58,132 nt of DNA from a bacterium 1XD8-76 (GTDB lineage Bacteria > Bacillota > Clostridia > Lachnospirales > Lachnospiraceae): positions 1 to 58,132 of the forward strand of contig RAZE01000023.1 in the NCBI GenBank assembly GCA_003611955.1. The letters are read 5' to 3'. The translations under genes were made by a program, and so were the position numbers. Position 1 is the first letter of the stretch. Every line of letters begins with the position of its first letter. The notes below the pieces were generated by a model. That model had not been told where the DNA came from. It was given only the letters and a program-made list of their open reading frames with translations, and did no database searches. Of the stretch, positions 29,165 through 38,561 are shown one piece after another.

Positions 29165-31751
29165 CTACACCGTATCATCCTTGATTGCTGCCACAATAAC
29201 ATCATCCCTGATTTTCCTGGAAGCCAGCATATAAATCCCATTGATCACAAAAAGCACCAGAACAATATACACTATCAGCGCCCACACCGGGAAAGCGCAT
29301 AGAAATTCCGCTACAGACACACCCATCATATAGCACTGTGCCACACATACAATGATGAGCAGCGGCAGCCCGATCAGTATCGGCCTGACTGACAGCAGAA
29401 CCCCTTCCATCCCAAGCGGCCGACGGATTCCTTTTTCATCCACGCCTACTGAGCGGAGCATGGCAAATTCTTTACGTCTCTGGCCCAAACTGTTCAGGAT
29501 TGCCGAAAGCACTGATGAAATGCCCACGATCCCGAACAGAGCCGCAAGGCTGCACACAACAAACATTGTCGCCCCTGTCATCCTCCCGCGGTTCCTCATC
29601 CGCTCCGTCTTACTGGAAGTCATAAAATCACTGCTGCCCAGATAAACACTGCATATCCTTTCTGCTTCGCCTTGGATTTCTTCATCCATTCCATCCAACA
29701 CAACATAATTTACATAGTTCCTGTAATTATAAACCTCCATCTCATCACTGAAATTCCCGATGATGGAGTAATACTCTTCCATCGGCACGATAACAGGAAT
29801 GGTATAAAATGAAGGATCAAGCCCAATCTCCGGCATTGACGGGATCACTGCCGCAACATCTACGGTAAATTCATAGTCGCCCTGGACATCATCCGAATAC
29901 TTTTCTGTCAGCTCCACCCTCTGCCCCTGCTGAAAATTCAGATAAGGGATCGTTTCCTGCATTGCCTCATAATCCCTTGCACCGGGATTCTTTGCCACAC
30001 TGTTTATAATAATGGCGGAAGATTCCGGCAAAGCCCCCACGCCTGCTTCCCGCAGAACGCTTTCATAGGCATCCGGCTCCATCCCCACCAGTACGCACGG
30101 CACACGATAACGCCCGTCCCGCTCCACGATATAGCCATCTGCGGCATCAAAACCTCCCGTCTGCAGGAATTCTGCTGACTGGTCACTCCCGGAAAGCCAG
30201 ACAGCACAGTTCGCCCTTGCATAAACTGATGTTTCCTGTACCCCTGGCACAGCTTTCAGCCTGGCAAGGAGCGCACCGTCTATCCGCTCCCCCGCCCCCA
30301 GCGTGATATTCACATCAAAATAATTCCTGATTTCGGCCTGTGCATTGCTGATATCGGAAACCGTAAAAACCGCGAGGAACCCAAAGGCAAGGAGCATACA
30401 CAGGGAAAGCGTCACCATGCAGGTATGGTACAGTTTCCTGCCCGCATTTACCGAGTTTGCCGCAATCTCCCCAAGGAATCCGAAATGCTTTGTCAGTACA
30501 GGGTGGCTCTTTGCTTTCTTTACGGAAATGCTGTACTGCTCCCCGCGCACTGCCTCTATGGGCAGAACCTTTGACATCCGTTTTGCCGGCCCGTGTGCGG
30601 CGAGCAGGACCGTAACAAAGGAAAGCACTGCCGCCATGAGCGCCGCTGCCGGGGAAAAGGAAACTTCCATCCGGCTTCCGAACACCTCACTGGTCATACC
30701 GGAATAGGCTGACAGGACACATAATGAAAACAGATACCCCAGAACCATTGATAACAGAATGGGGATAACCGAAAGGATGCACGCCTCATAAATGACCGTC
30801 CTTCCTATCTGCTTTGCCCCCCACTGATTTCAGAATGCCGAGCTGATGGATCTTCTGTTTTGCAGAAATCCCGAAAGCGCCCCTTATGGTATAGGCAAAT
30901 ACCGCCATTGATGCACCTGCCGCAAACAGAAGCCCCAGGAACAGCTTCGGCACATCACTCCGGAAAAAGCTCCCGGTTGCATATACCCCATGCCATGCAA
31001 GCAAAGCTGCATGGTAACGGCATGGATAGTCCCCATATTCATCCTTTGAAAGCCCTATTGCCTGTGCAATCTGTGGGACCGCCGTATATACTTTTCCCCT
31101 CTGCTCCATCTGTAGATAGACTACCACCTCGCTGTCCGGCGAAAGCTCTTCCGGCTCCATAAAACCATAGGCAAGGTACCCTTCATAGCCGGAGGAAACA
31201 GACACATCCAATTCCCCCACAATGATCAGACTGGCAGCTTCTTTCTGCCGGCTTTCTTCCATGTACATCCGCACATTGCTGCCCATATCCACGGCGAGCG
31301 TATCCCCGATGCCATATGTCGGGTTCTGCAAGAAGAAATCCTTACTAACCACAATCTCACCGGGAACCTGCGGGATACGCCCCCGCAGGAGCATATTCTT
31401 TTCATACATGGCATCCCAATAATTGCTGTCGCAGTTCTGTATCAAAAAATACGGAAGCGCGGTTCCTTCCGGCAGGAACGCGGTCTGGTTGTCCCCTTTC
31501 ACAAACATGACTTTTACGCCCGCATTATCCCTCACCATACCAAGCCTGTCTGCCGGGACATCCATAAGCTCCGCATCCCAATCCCCGGAGGTATAAATCT
31601 CCTGCTGTACCATCTGATTCCAGAAACTCTGCGCAAAAACAAGCAATGTACATAAAAACGTGGAAGCAATCAGAACCGCCACAATAATAGAAATGGAGGT
31701 GCGGCGGTTTTTACGCACCTGGCCTAAGCTGTATTCCCGTATGATATTCAT
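29165..31751 (-). pseudogene. FtsX-type ABC permease split by a one-base frameshift
   Basis: Two frames read MNIIREYSLGQVRKNRRTSI (31,751 to 30,786) and MVLGYLFSLCVLSAYSG (30,748 to 29,165). The second frame is open upstream, NQWGAKQIGRTVIYEAC, and joins the first at LKSVG if one G is removed from a run of six at 30,827-30,832. Repaired, the protein has about 860 residues: a membrane helix, a MacB-like periplasmic domain, three helices, a second large domain and final helices, the layout of a peptide-resistance or lipid-export permease. It may be phase-variable, broken or mis-sequenced. Confidence 0.8.
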
Positions 31752-31837
31752 GGCCGCACCGCCTTATCCGAGATGATCTTCCCATCCTCTATCTTTATGA
31801 TGCGGTCTGCTTCCAGCGCCACACTCTCGTCATAGGG
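31748..31837 (-). pseudogene. C-terminal stump of the partner ABC ATPase
   Basis: Immediately before the permease, and overlapping its start codon, the frame reads DESVALEADRIIKIEDGK and ends KAVRP. This is the last 27 or so residues of an ABC ATPase (the segment after the H-loop). The upstream Walker and signature motifs are missing; the sequence turns at about 31,840 into an unrelated DUF6033-like gene. A deletion has removed the ATPase body. Confidence 0.8.
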
Positions 31838-31844
31838 TATTGTA

Positions 31845-32515
31845 TCAAATAGTTTCCGGCGAACTTGTGTATGTAACCCTGCTTGTATCTATTGCATGAT
31901 TGGCAAGAGCCTCTGCCATCGTCTGTTTCCTGTAAGCTATTTCCATCTGCTGTTTCCGTTCCTCTGCTGCTTCTTGACTCCGCTCAATGCTCGCTTTCCG
32001 CTGTGCCGCCTCTTTTTCCCGTTTCGCTTTGTTGATAGCATTCACTTCTGCCACACGCTCCGGAGAATCGCCGCAGCCGCCAATATAGGTAACGCTTCCA
32101 TCCTCATGGACTCCCCCCCGCAAGGCTGGTAGTCAAGTCCCCGTGCCGCAAAGGACGCTTTCAGCCTCGGAGTGGCATTAAAGAAATCATCTATCTTGCC
32201 CTCATAGTAAGCGGCCTTTTCGGGGTCATTTGCCATTTGCTCCAGAATATTCGGTGCAATCACAACATCACTGCCACTCATGCTCTTTCCTGCCCTGTCA
32301 AGACTCTGCTGGTCTTTCCCGATACTCTGGATTCTCACATTTCCATACTTTGACTGAAGATATTCCGTATAAGCATCCACCTTTGATGTGTCCGCCGCAT
32401 CTCCCGTTTTCTGCAACCGCTCTGTAAACCCCGTCCTGTTTGTGCCTGTTTTCTGCATTCGGTTTGCGTACTGGTATGCACCTGCCAAAGCTCCATTTAC
32501 TCCTAAAATGCTCAT
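31845..32515 (-). pseudogene. DUF6033-like protein gene with a G-run frameshift
   Basis: A start at 32,515 reads MSILGVNGALAGAYQYANRM and runs to about LDYQPCGG; the other frame then reads VHEDGSVTYIGGCGDSPERV and ends at 31,845. Joining needs one more G in the run of seven at 32,113-32,119. The first part is the DUF6033 pattern I know from Lachnospiraceae; the second is a charged coiled coil rich in Glu, Lys and Gln. The 3' end fuses with the ATPase stump. No function is known. Confidence 0.7.
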
Positions 32516-32539
32516 AATATTTTCTCTCCTTCCTGCTGA

Positions 32540-32803
32540 TCAGCTCTTTACCATGACTGACAATATGAATCTATTTTCTTTCACAATACAGTCCATATCG
32601 CCGCCATATTTTACCGCACATTTTCTGATATTCTTATGCCCTATCCCATGCACCTCCTTATCCTCTTTTGTTGATATGGGAAGGCCGCTGTCCTTATGGA
32701 ACAACGCCGCGCCATCAAAACTGTTTTCAATCTCTATGGCTTTCTCGTCATCACATATGGCTATGTTCAATCTCATCACCTGCAATTCGTTTCCCATGAG
32801 CAT
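32540..32803 (-). pseudogene. GHKL histidine-kinase C-terminal fragment
   Basis: The frame reads AICDDEKAIEIENSFDG, then SGLPISTKEDKEVHGIGHKNIR and KYGGDMDC: the ATP-binding G box and end of AgrC/LytS-type (GHKL) kinases. Only about 85 residues remain; the upstream sensor and dimerisation parts are absent. The 32,804-33,014 stretch beyond it shows no gene. Confidence 0.7.
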
Positions 32804-33014
32804 AACTTCCCCACGGGCAGTTCTTTTTACTTTTTATATCGGCAGATATTTTTCGTATTTCGCCGGGAGGGAACGAAACCCTATTTGAAAGGGAACGAAA
32901 TCTTTTTTCTCTTCTCAAAATTTTAAAAACAACTCTAAAGTTTTTTGCTTTTCGTCCGATATTCCCTTTCCAAGTAATTTCCCTTATCAGGCCGCCCGCA
33001 TTAAGTACAAAAAT

Positions 33015-33650
33015 CTATACAGTATAAAGGCTGCCACGCTTCAAATTCAAAACAACATCCGCCCGCGTTGCCAGTTCATTTGAATGTGTTACAACGATCA
33101 CGCATCCAAGACTATTCGCATCAGCCAAATCTTTGCTGACCACTGCAACATTACTTTCATTTCCCGTGATATGGTTTCCTTCAATCAATTTTGCAATTCC
33201 CGCTTGGAAGAAACTGCTGTTTTCAGTATCCGCTACAGTCCTGGCATATACCAGATTGTTAAATTCCGCTTTCATAGGGACGTTTCCTGGAAATACATCA
33301 AGGTCTGTAGAAACAAAAGTCTTTGTTTCAGCATCATAGCTCTTAATGCCGTCCGTGGACATGACGGCATCAATCACATCCTGTGTAATGGGAAATTCTG
33401 TCCAAAGTTCCACATTTCCCTCCCCGTCATCCGTTTCCCTGAAATATGGATTGCTTTCTGATAATTCAACCGTAATGTGGAATTCACCGCCTAAAGCCTC
33501 CCTCAGATTTTTTTGCTCCACTTGTGACACCTTTTCAATCGAAAGCCCGGTCAATACAAAAGTTGCCATAATAAGGAGAATGAAAAACAGCAGAATACTT
33601 TTCCCCTTCTTTCGTGTGACGTAGAGATACGCCCGTCTGATCGTTCCCAT
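33015..33650 (-). pseudogene. In-frame chimera of an ABC permease N-terminus and an ABC ATPase C-terminus
   Basis: The start at 33,650 follows CGGAGG. Residues 1-180 are a MacB-type permease N-terminus (a membrane helix ILLFFILLIMATFVLTG and a periplasmic domain). After ADANSL the sequence becomes GCVIVVTHSNELATRADV and VVLNLKRGS, the H-loop and end of an ABC ATPase. An in-frame deletion removed the permease C-half and the ATPase N-half. It follows the kinase stump by 156 bases. The product cannot transport. Confidence 0.85.
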
Positions 33651-33806
33651 TTTGATACCTCCGTTTTCTTCGTTTAATCTTTCTGACGTTGTTATCTTAC
33701 GCTCCCAATGTGGAACCAGTATGAAATATATGTGAAATAGAAAAGAAATCAAAAAACTCCCCGGTCTGTCGGAGAGCTTTTTCCATTCATGGTTTTCAAT
33801 AAACTA

Positions 33807-34151
33807 TTATAAGTGGATAATAAATCTCATTCCCTGTTGTTCTTCCATCGGACGGAATGAGTAAGAAATGTTCATCGTCTTTAATAATGTGTCTACAATA
33901 TACAGGCCAAGCCCATTCCCTCCCTTCTCCCGGTTCCTGGCAAAGTCAGGACGGTAAAAAGGCTCAAATATATGCCGCAGTGCTTCTTTAGGTATGGGGA
34001 CACATTCATTTTCTATAATGATATCGCACCCATCGAAATATACGGAAACTGTTCTTCCCGGTTCCGTGTAAGCCACAGCATTGGCAAAGATATTTGACAC
34101 CGCTTTCCCAAACATCTGCGGCGGCAGTACCGCTTCAAAGCTGTCCGGCAA
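33807..34151 (-). pseudogene. Histidine-kinase ATPase domain, 5' end lost
   Basis: The frame holds the N box (AVSNIFANAVAYT), the acidic G1-type stretch and the G2 loop (KGGNGLGLYIVDTLLKT) of a HATPase domain, then ends. The upstream dimerisation domain is missing: at about 34,160 the sequence turns into the IS256-type transposase. It stands directly before the permease-ATPase chimera, so a kinase-permease-ATPase resistance locus once existed here. Confidence 0.8.
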
Positions 34152-34542
34152 TTTCAGACAGAAGCTGATACATGGAAAGAATCTTTTCCTCCATGTCCTG
34201 CGTCACGGTATTCTGGTATTTTTTAATGAGATGGGGCTCATACTCACCGTTCCGGTCGCGCGGGATTGCAACATCCATGTCTCCATAGCTGGTGTGCATG
34301 GTCTTTTTGGAATGTCCGTTGCGGCTGTTATCCGTGGCCTTGCTCCGGTAATCGTACTTTGAGTAGCCGAGTTCCTCGTCCAGCTCATCATCCAGAACAT
34401 CTTCCAGAATCACGGACATCATGTCCCGCATGACGGCATTCACATCCGTTCCGTTTTTAATGCTGATGTCATTCTCTTTGAGATAGCTGCGCATCATTTC
34501 TCTCATTGCTGCTTTTTGTGGGCTTTCGTTTTTCCTTGCCAT
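34135..34542 (-). pseudogene. IS256-family transposase, N-terminal fragment
   Basis: The frame starts MARKNESPQKAAMREMMRSY and reads DDELDEELGYSKYDY, NSRNGHSKKTMHTSYGDMDV and IPRDRNGEYEPHLIKKYQNT: the N-terminal domain of Transposase_mut (IS256 family). After KILSMY it runs into kinase sequence, so the DDE catalytic domain is gone. The fragment has about 125 residues of transposase. The element cannot move by itself. Confidence 0.85.
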
Positions 34543-34546
34543 AGTA

Positions 34547-34592
34547 AAACCTCCAAACTGAGTAATCTTATCTTACATCAGTTTGGAGGTTT
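34547..34592 (-). promoter_or_regulatory. Hairpin over the transposase ribosome binding site
   Basis: AAACCTCCAAACTGA and TCAGTTTGGAGGTTT pair over 15 bp around a 16-base loop. On the - strand the 3' arm contains the GGAGG used by the transposase start at 34,542. This would hide the site in read-through RNA, a known way to keep insertion sequences quiet. Confidence 0.75.
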
Positions 34593-34676
34593 ACACAAAC
34601 TTTGGGATACTCCCCGACAACGACAAATTGCGCTCTTACCAACAAAATCCATATTTCTCAGTGCGGCGCAATCGCA

Positions 34677-35291
34677 TTAGAGCAGCCTTAAAAGCTGTAC
34701 CAACTCATACGCCTCGTCCGTATCTGATGCGGTCTGCCTAGTATCGAACTGCGAAAAGCAGTTGTCACGGTAAAATGATAACAGCTTTTCCTCATTTTCT
34801 GCCTCTAAGAAGGTCACTACGCCTCCGCCCAAATACTGTATCTCTTTAATTTTATCCCAGGCAAGTTTAAGCAGTTCTGCTCCCGTGATCTCTGTTCCGC
34901 CACTCTCCGAGAAGTTTTTCCCAAGTTGTGCTATCAGATATGCCGACATGGTATAGGTATCCGATTTTTCATCCAACTCACTGATTCGCGACAACTTTCT
35001 TTTCATGGTATTGCTCACTGTTTCACCCCTTACCGTCAATGGTTTTAATGCAAGGGTAAAATATCCAAGTAATCTGACATCCTCTGCTGAAACTACAAGA
35101 TATGTAACAGATTGGTTCTTTTTCGTGAATTCTATGGCACTTTTTTTCAAAAAACGTTCCACGTCCTTATTCTTCGGACTGGAAAAGCCGGAAAGCAACT
35201 CAACTAGTGCTGGCTCTCCGGCTTCTTCATCATTCCCCAAAGCCAAATACTCACGGATATTGACTGAAAAGAATTTATCATTTCCCGGCAT
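34677..35291 (-). CDS. GNAT acetyltransferase, probable toxin of a TA pair (204 aa)
   Basis: A GNAT-like core is seen: SVTYLVVSAEDVRLLGYFTLAL (beta4-beta5), the SAYLIAQLGKNFSESGG acetyl-CoA segment and a final FYRDNCFSQFDTR. It overlaps the upstream small gene by 14 bases, the usual layout of GNAT toxin-antitoxin pairs, where the toxin acetylates aminoacyl-tRNA. The CoA-binding loop is not the textbook Q/RxxGxG/A, so the call rests on fold pattern and context. It is the most intact piece within this decayed stretch. Confidence 0.6.
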   Translation of the reverse strand: MPGNDKFFSVNIREYLALGNDEEAGEPALVELLSGFSSPKNKDVERFLKKSAIEFTKKNQSVTYLVVSAEDVRLLGYFTLALKPLTVRGETVSNTMKRKLSRISELDEKSDTYTMSAYLIAQLGKNFSESGGTEITGAELLKLAWDKIKEIQYLGGGVVTFLEAENEEKLLSFYRDNCFSQFDTRQTASDTDEAYELVQLLRLL

Positions 35292-35484
35292 TTTCCTTCT
35301 CCTTTATTTTCATCTTCCGCAGCCGCATCATTTCCCTTAATTCAGGTTCTCCCTTTATCTCTCTTGCCGCTACGGGTATATGAACAGGACGGTTCTTGGC
35401 AGATTCTTCAATCGCATTGACAAACATCTCCACCTGTTCCTTGCCGGAAATGACAAAATTCTTTGTGATACTTGAAGTTGCCAT
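35278..35484 (-). CDS. Small partner of the GNAT protein, probable antitoxin (68 aa)
   Basis: The start at 35,484 follows AAAGGAGG at eight bases; a GTG overlapping that site is not used. The protein starts MATSSITKNFVISGKEQVEM, then a helical, basic C-terminus (REMMRLRKMKIKEKENAGK). It lacks a clear ribbon-helix-helix or helix-turn-helix. Order (small gene first) and overlap with the GNAT gene fit an antitoxin that binds the enzyme. I know this pair from mobile DNA of Lachnospiraceae. Confidence 0.6.
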   Translation of the reverse strand: MATSSITKNFVISGKEQVEMFVNAIEESAKNRPVHIPVAAREIKGEPELREMMRLRKMKIKEKENAGK

Positions 35485-35598
35485 AATAAACACCTCCTTT
35501 GTTAGTATGGTTCTTCCGTTTCAATTCATACTTTTCTATCTCTATTTTATTATTTTAAATCGGTTAAAGCAACAAATCTTTTATGAATTTTTTATAAC

Positions 35599-36420
35599 TT
35601 ATTTTTCCACTTCCTCTATCAGTTTCTGCACCTTTTCAAATTCCTCTTTGGTAACAATAGGCTGGTGCTTCCCTTCCACGATGATGCGGTCAAGCTCCCC
35701 GTTGTTCTTCGCCCTTTTCTGTTCGAGGTAGTCCGGCACATATTCTTTCCGGTATTCCAGCTCCCCGCAGTAGAGGCGGTTTTTCAGGATATGGCTGATG
35801 GTGGCGTAATGCCACAGGCTCTTCCCCATCGCCGTGAGGTCGCCGTCTTTTTCAAGCTGCCTCTTGATCTTCTGGCTGCCGTTGCCCGCAAGGTACATAT
35901 CGAAAATCTTCCTGACCGTTTTCGCCTGCGCCTCGTTGATGACGTATTCCGGCCCCACTTTATCATATCCAAGCACGTTCCCGGTGCCGTAGACCACCCC
36001 GTTCTGGAAGGAGACCATCTGCCCCGCCTTCACCCGCATGGAGGTCTTTTTCGATTCGTTCTGTGCGAGGGTTGCCATGATGGTCAGCCGCAGCTCCCCG
36101 TCCTCATCGTTCATGGTCCATATCCCATCCTCGGTGAAGTACACCTCAATGCCCATCCGCTTTAAGAGCCTCGTCTGCTGTAGGGTGTCCACCGTGTTCC
36201 TTGCGAACCTCGATACCTCCCTCGTCACAATTAAATCGAAATGGCCGTCCTTCGCGTCCTCCATCATCCGCACGAAGTTTTTCCGCTTGGCTATGGAAGT
36301 GCCGGTAATCCCTTCATCGATATACCGGCGGTACAATACCCAGTCCGGGTGCCTGTCTATCAGGTCATCGTAATACTGCACCTGGTTCTCCAATGCTGAA
36401 AGCTGTGCCTCATTCCTGCC
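35599..36420 (-). pseudogene. Large serine recombinase, both ends lost
   Basis: The middle of a large serine recombinase is present: SALENQVQYYDDLIDRHPDW, then RRYIDEGITGTSIAKRKNF, IVTREVSRFARNTVDTL and the recombinase domain (RLYCGELEYRKEYVPDYL). The N-terminal nucleophile Ser motif is missing because the frame begins after a junction at about 36,420, and the C-terminal zinc and coiled-coil part is cut after EEFEKVQKLIEE. It is about 270 of a typical 500 or more residues, so it is inactive and a leftover of an integrative element. Confidence 0.85.
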
Positions 36421-36691
36421 TTGCCAGCTCCACCTGCTCCATCGCATAGGCCACATACCCGTCCGTGCATTCCTCCATCTCGTCACAGTGGTAATCAGAA
36501 ACCGGGCGCTTGAAGCGCCTTTTCAATGCTTTTTTCAGCTTATGCTCCGCAAGGGCGTGGGCGGCGGTGCCTTCCTCGGCATAAACGCTGCCGCCGGACT
36601 CCTCCTGAAACTGCTCCTCCAGCCTTGCGGAAGGCGTGCAGGAGAGCCACCGCTTGGAGGAAGATGCGGAAAGAAGCGCGTGTTTCCCCAT
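36410..36691 (-). pseudogene. DUF2800 phage-type protein, N-terminal fragment
   Basis: It starts MGKHALLSASSSKRWLSCTP and reads YAEEGTAAHALAEHKLKKAL, the start of DUF2800 (Cas4-like nuclease-related phage proteins). It ends within AMEQVELARQE, where the sequence turns into the recombinase. It begins at a TGATG overlap with the end of the gene before it, as in a phage replication operon. The two junctions show that DNA from a phage or element was deleted between them. Confidence 0.75.
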
Positions 36692-36888
36692 CACAGCACC
36701 TGCGCTTCCCGCATCAGCGCCGGGTAGTCCTCCGGCTTCACTGCCGATACTCTATTCCTTTTTAATTTGCGGAAATGATTCCCTATGCGTGTTGTGAGTT
36801 TTACCCTGCTGCCTTTTCCAGCAATAAAAATACTTGTAGGTCCGTCTGCTCCGCCTATAATGGATACACTGCCTGCGCCCTTTCCCAT
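36691..36888 (-). pseudogene. Small GGADGPTSIF-motif protein fused to a phage protein end (65 aa)
   Basis: The start at 36,888 follows GGGAG by eight bases. Residues 1-47 contain SVSIIGGADGPTSIFIAGK and a basic tail (RIGNHFRKLKRNR). The GGADGPTSIF motif also occurs in the membrane segment of sodium-pump decarboxylase beta subunits and in short stand-alone proteins of Clostridia. From about residue 48, SAVKPEDYPALMREAQVL belongs to the phage gene normally before DUF2800. So the frame is a fusion, and the first part may still be a working small peptide. Confidence 0.55.
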
Positions 36889-36920
36889 ATCTACATCTCC
36901 CATTCAAAAAATAAATCCTG

Positions 36921-36996
36921 CTCCCCGATTCACCTATCTGCCGGAACGCCGGGGATGCCTGCCCTGTCAGGCTGTAGCTTATTGGGGATATGCGTC
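36921..36996. repeat. Structured intergenic repeat, copy A
   Basis: It begins CCCCGATTCACCTATCTGCC and holds CCGGAACGCCGGGG and later CTTATTGGGGATATGCGTC. It is about 90% identical to copy B at 39,173 and shares its core with copy C at 39,523. The inner inverted repeats suggest a folded RNA or DNA form. Confidence 0.85.
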
Positions 36997-37027
36997 CGTG
37001 GGGTTCATTTACAGGCACCAGACAAAA

Positions 37028-37471
37028 CTATTGTAATTCAAAATAGCCTTGCAGATAATCTGCTGTATCTTCACTTATTTCAAATACCATATCCAATCCG
37101 GCAACTTCAAATTTCACATAAGAAGCATCATATACAGAGATTTTACATACATCATTTAACTCCCCATCCGCTTTGGTCTGTCCAAATTTCACTGTTTCCT
37201 CCTGTGACAGACCAAAACTGCCAATTTCCTCTTCGCCGCTTGGAAGTTTGCCTAATTCCCATTTGTCCATATCCAGCGCCATCATAAAATCCCCTATGTC
37301 CTCTTTGCTGGAAAGCGTCTGTATCACGCTTGATGTATCAGCAGATACAACAATAATTTCCTGTGCTTTTGATATTTCATTGTAGTATTCCGATACATCT
37401 GAACTCTCCTCTTTACCACAGCCACAGAACAAGGCAGAAACCATAGCTAAAACCATAAATATTTTCTTCAT
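37028..37471 (-). CDS. Small lipoprotein-like exported protein (147 aa)
   Basis: The start at 37,471 follows GAGG. A signal peptide (MKKIFMVLAMVSALFCGCG) ends in a Cys at about residue 18 that could be lipidated, although the lipobox (FCGC) is not standard. The mature part is acidic and beta-rich (SADTSSVIQTLSSKEDIG, YVKFEVAGLDMVFEISE). It starts seven bases after the XRE gene ends, so the two are one operon. No family is recognised. Confidence 0.7.
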   Translation of the reverse strand: MKKIFMVLAMVSALFCGCGKEESSDVSEYYNEISKAQEIIVVSADTSSVIQTLSSKEDIGDFMMALDMDKWELGKLPSGEEEIGSFGLSQEETVKFGQTKADGELNDVCKISVYDASYVKFEVAGLDMVFEISEDTADYLQGYFELQ

Positions 37472-37478
37472 AATATCC

Positions 37479-38222
37479 TCACTTTCTTTTTTCACGATAT
37501 TCTTCGTTCATAATAAGCATCCTGTACGCCCGGACTATTCCGGAAACATACACACATAGGAAAGCACCTACGCCGGCTAATATCATTCCGCAGGCAAACA
37601 CGATATTATCCAAAACATACATTTCTGCAGGAATAAGCATCGGGCAGAGCAAAAATCCTATAGCGATCAGTGCGATCTCGGCAAGATTGAGCATATGGGC
37701 CGACTTCTTTTTATCTGCATAGGCAGAGGTCAGTTCCGATTTTACAGCCTTGTCAAAGGACAGGTTTTCTATCCACATCTTGCGGTAGGGATTATCTGCC
37801 AGCTTTACTGAAAACAGAAGGATAATCCCTAAGATCACAAGCACCATAAACAATACCATGCTCATTTCCGCATCCCAGAAAGAAAGGGATAGGCCACCAA
37901 CAAAAAGGCTGACCGCAACACCGATTTTGACCATTTTTCTTTTCTGATAGGAAAGGAAACCTTCTGCCATTTCACGGCTCACATACAGCCCCTTTTCATC
38001 GGGAGCCAACTCCGGCTTTTGCGAATCTTCCTCATTCAGAAGATAATCCAGCGTAACATCAAAAATTTTGCTCATGCGTACTATTTTTTCTGTCTCCGGA
38101 TATCCGCTGTCGCGCTCCCATTTACTGATGGCCTGCCGGGAAACTCCTAACTGATAAGATAACTCTTCCTGGGACAGTCCTGATTCTTTTCTCAACTTTT
38201 GAATTTTTTCTCCAAATGTCAT
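37479..38222 (-). CDS. XRE-family regulator with four membrane helices (247 aa)
   Basis: The start at 38,222 follows GGAGGAG. Residues 1-60 are a helix-turn-helix (GEKIQKLRKESGLSQEELSYQL and VSRQAISKWERDSGYPETEK), the common Cro/CI form. Residues 95-240 hold about four membrane helices (GVAVSLFVGGLSLSFW, MVLFMVLVILGIILLF, IALIAIGFLLCPML, IVFACGMILAGVGAFLCVYV). Such proteins are one-component membrane sensors. It probably controls its own operon with the lipoprotein gene. Confidence 0.85.
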   Translation of the reverse strand: MTFGEKIQKLRKESGLSQEELSYQLGVSRQAISKWERDSGYPETEKIVRMSKIFDVTLDYLLNEEDSQKPELAPDEKGLYVSREMAEGFLSYQKRKMVKIGVAVSLFVGGLSLSFWDAEMSMVLFMVLVILGIILLFSVKLADNPYRKMWIENLSFDKAVKSELTSAYADKKKSAHMLNLAEIALIAIGFLLCPMLIPAEMYVLDNIVFACGMILAGVGAFLCVYVSGIVRAYRMLIMNEEYREKRK

Positions 38223-38349
38223 ATCCAGCTCCTCCTTTTCCACCAAGATACAATTTTTTCAGGTAGCGCACCACCAAAATATGGTTGCAACTACGCAACA
38301 GCAGGTTGCAACCATGTATTTTCCGCTCTTTTATCGCCCAAAACAGTGA

Positions 38350-38559
38350 AGTTCCTGTCACGCTCAGAACCGCCCATGCGACCTCGCTTTTCCGCAGGGC
38401 GAGGAACTTATTTCCCATATAGACATTCTGCGCCGCATCTTCCCTGGCGTATCCGTCTATCTGCTCCCGGAGGGCATCGGACAGCTCTGATCTGTCGGAA
38501 AATAGGGAATGCCCACCTTTTGGGGCTATGGCTTGTCGGAGATATAATTTTTTATCCAG
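38350..38559 (-). pseudogene. C-terminal fragment of a DUF3879/DUF4885-type protein
   Basis: Between the XRE gene and the 156-codon gene, one frame reads LDKKLYLRQAIAPKGGHSLF, then DRSELSDALREQIDGYARED and VYMGNKFLALRKSEV before losing its coding look. It resembles the end of DUF3879-like proteins that I associate with Lachnospiraceae. It has no start. Right boundary estimated; left boundary uncertain. Confidence 0.5.
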
Positions 38560-38561
38560 AA

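Noticed and set aside
38122..38418. 98-codon - strand frame between XRE gene and 156-codon gene
   Set aside because: Its start is in the middle of a gene fragment and its end lies in the XRE gene in the wrong frame; only the upstream part is reported as a pseudogene.
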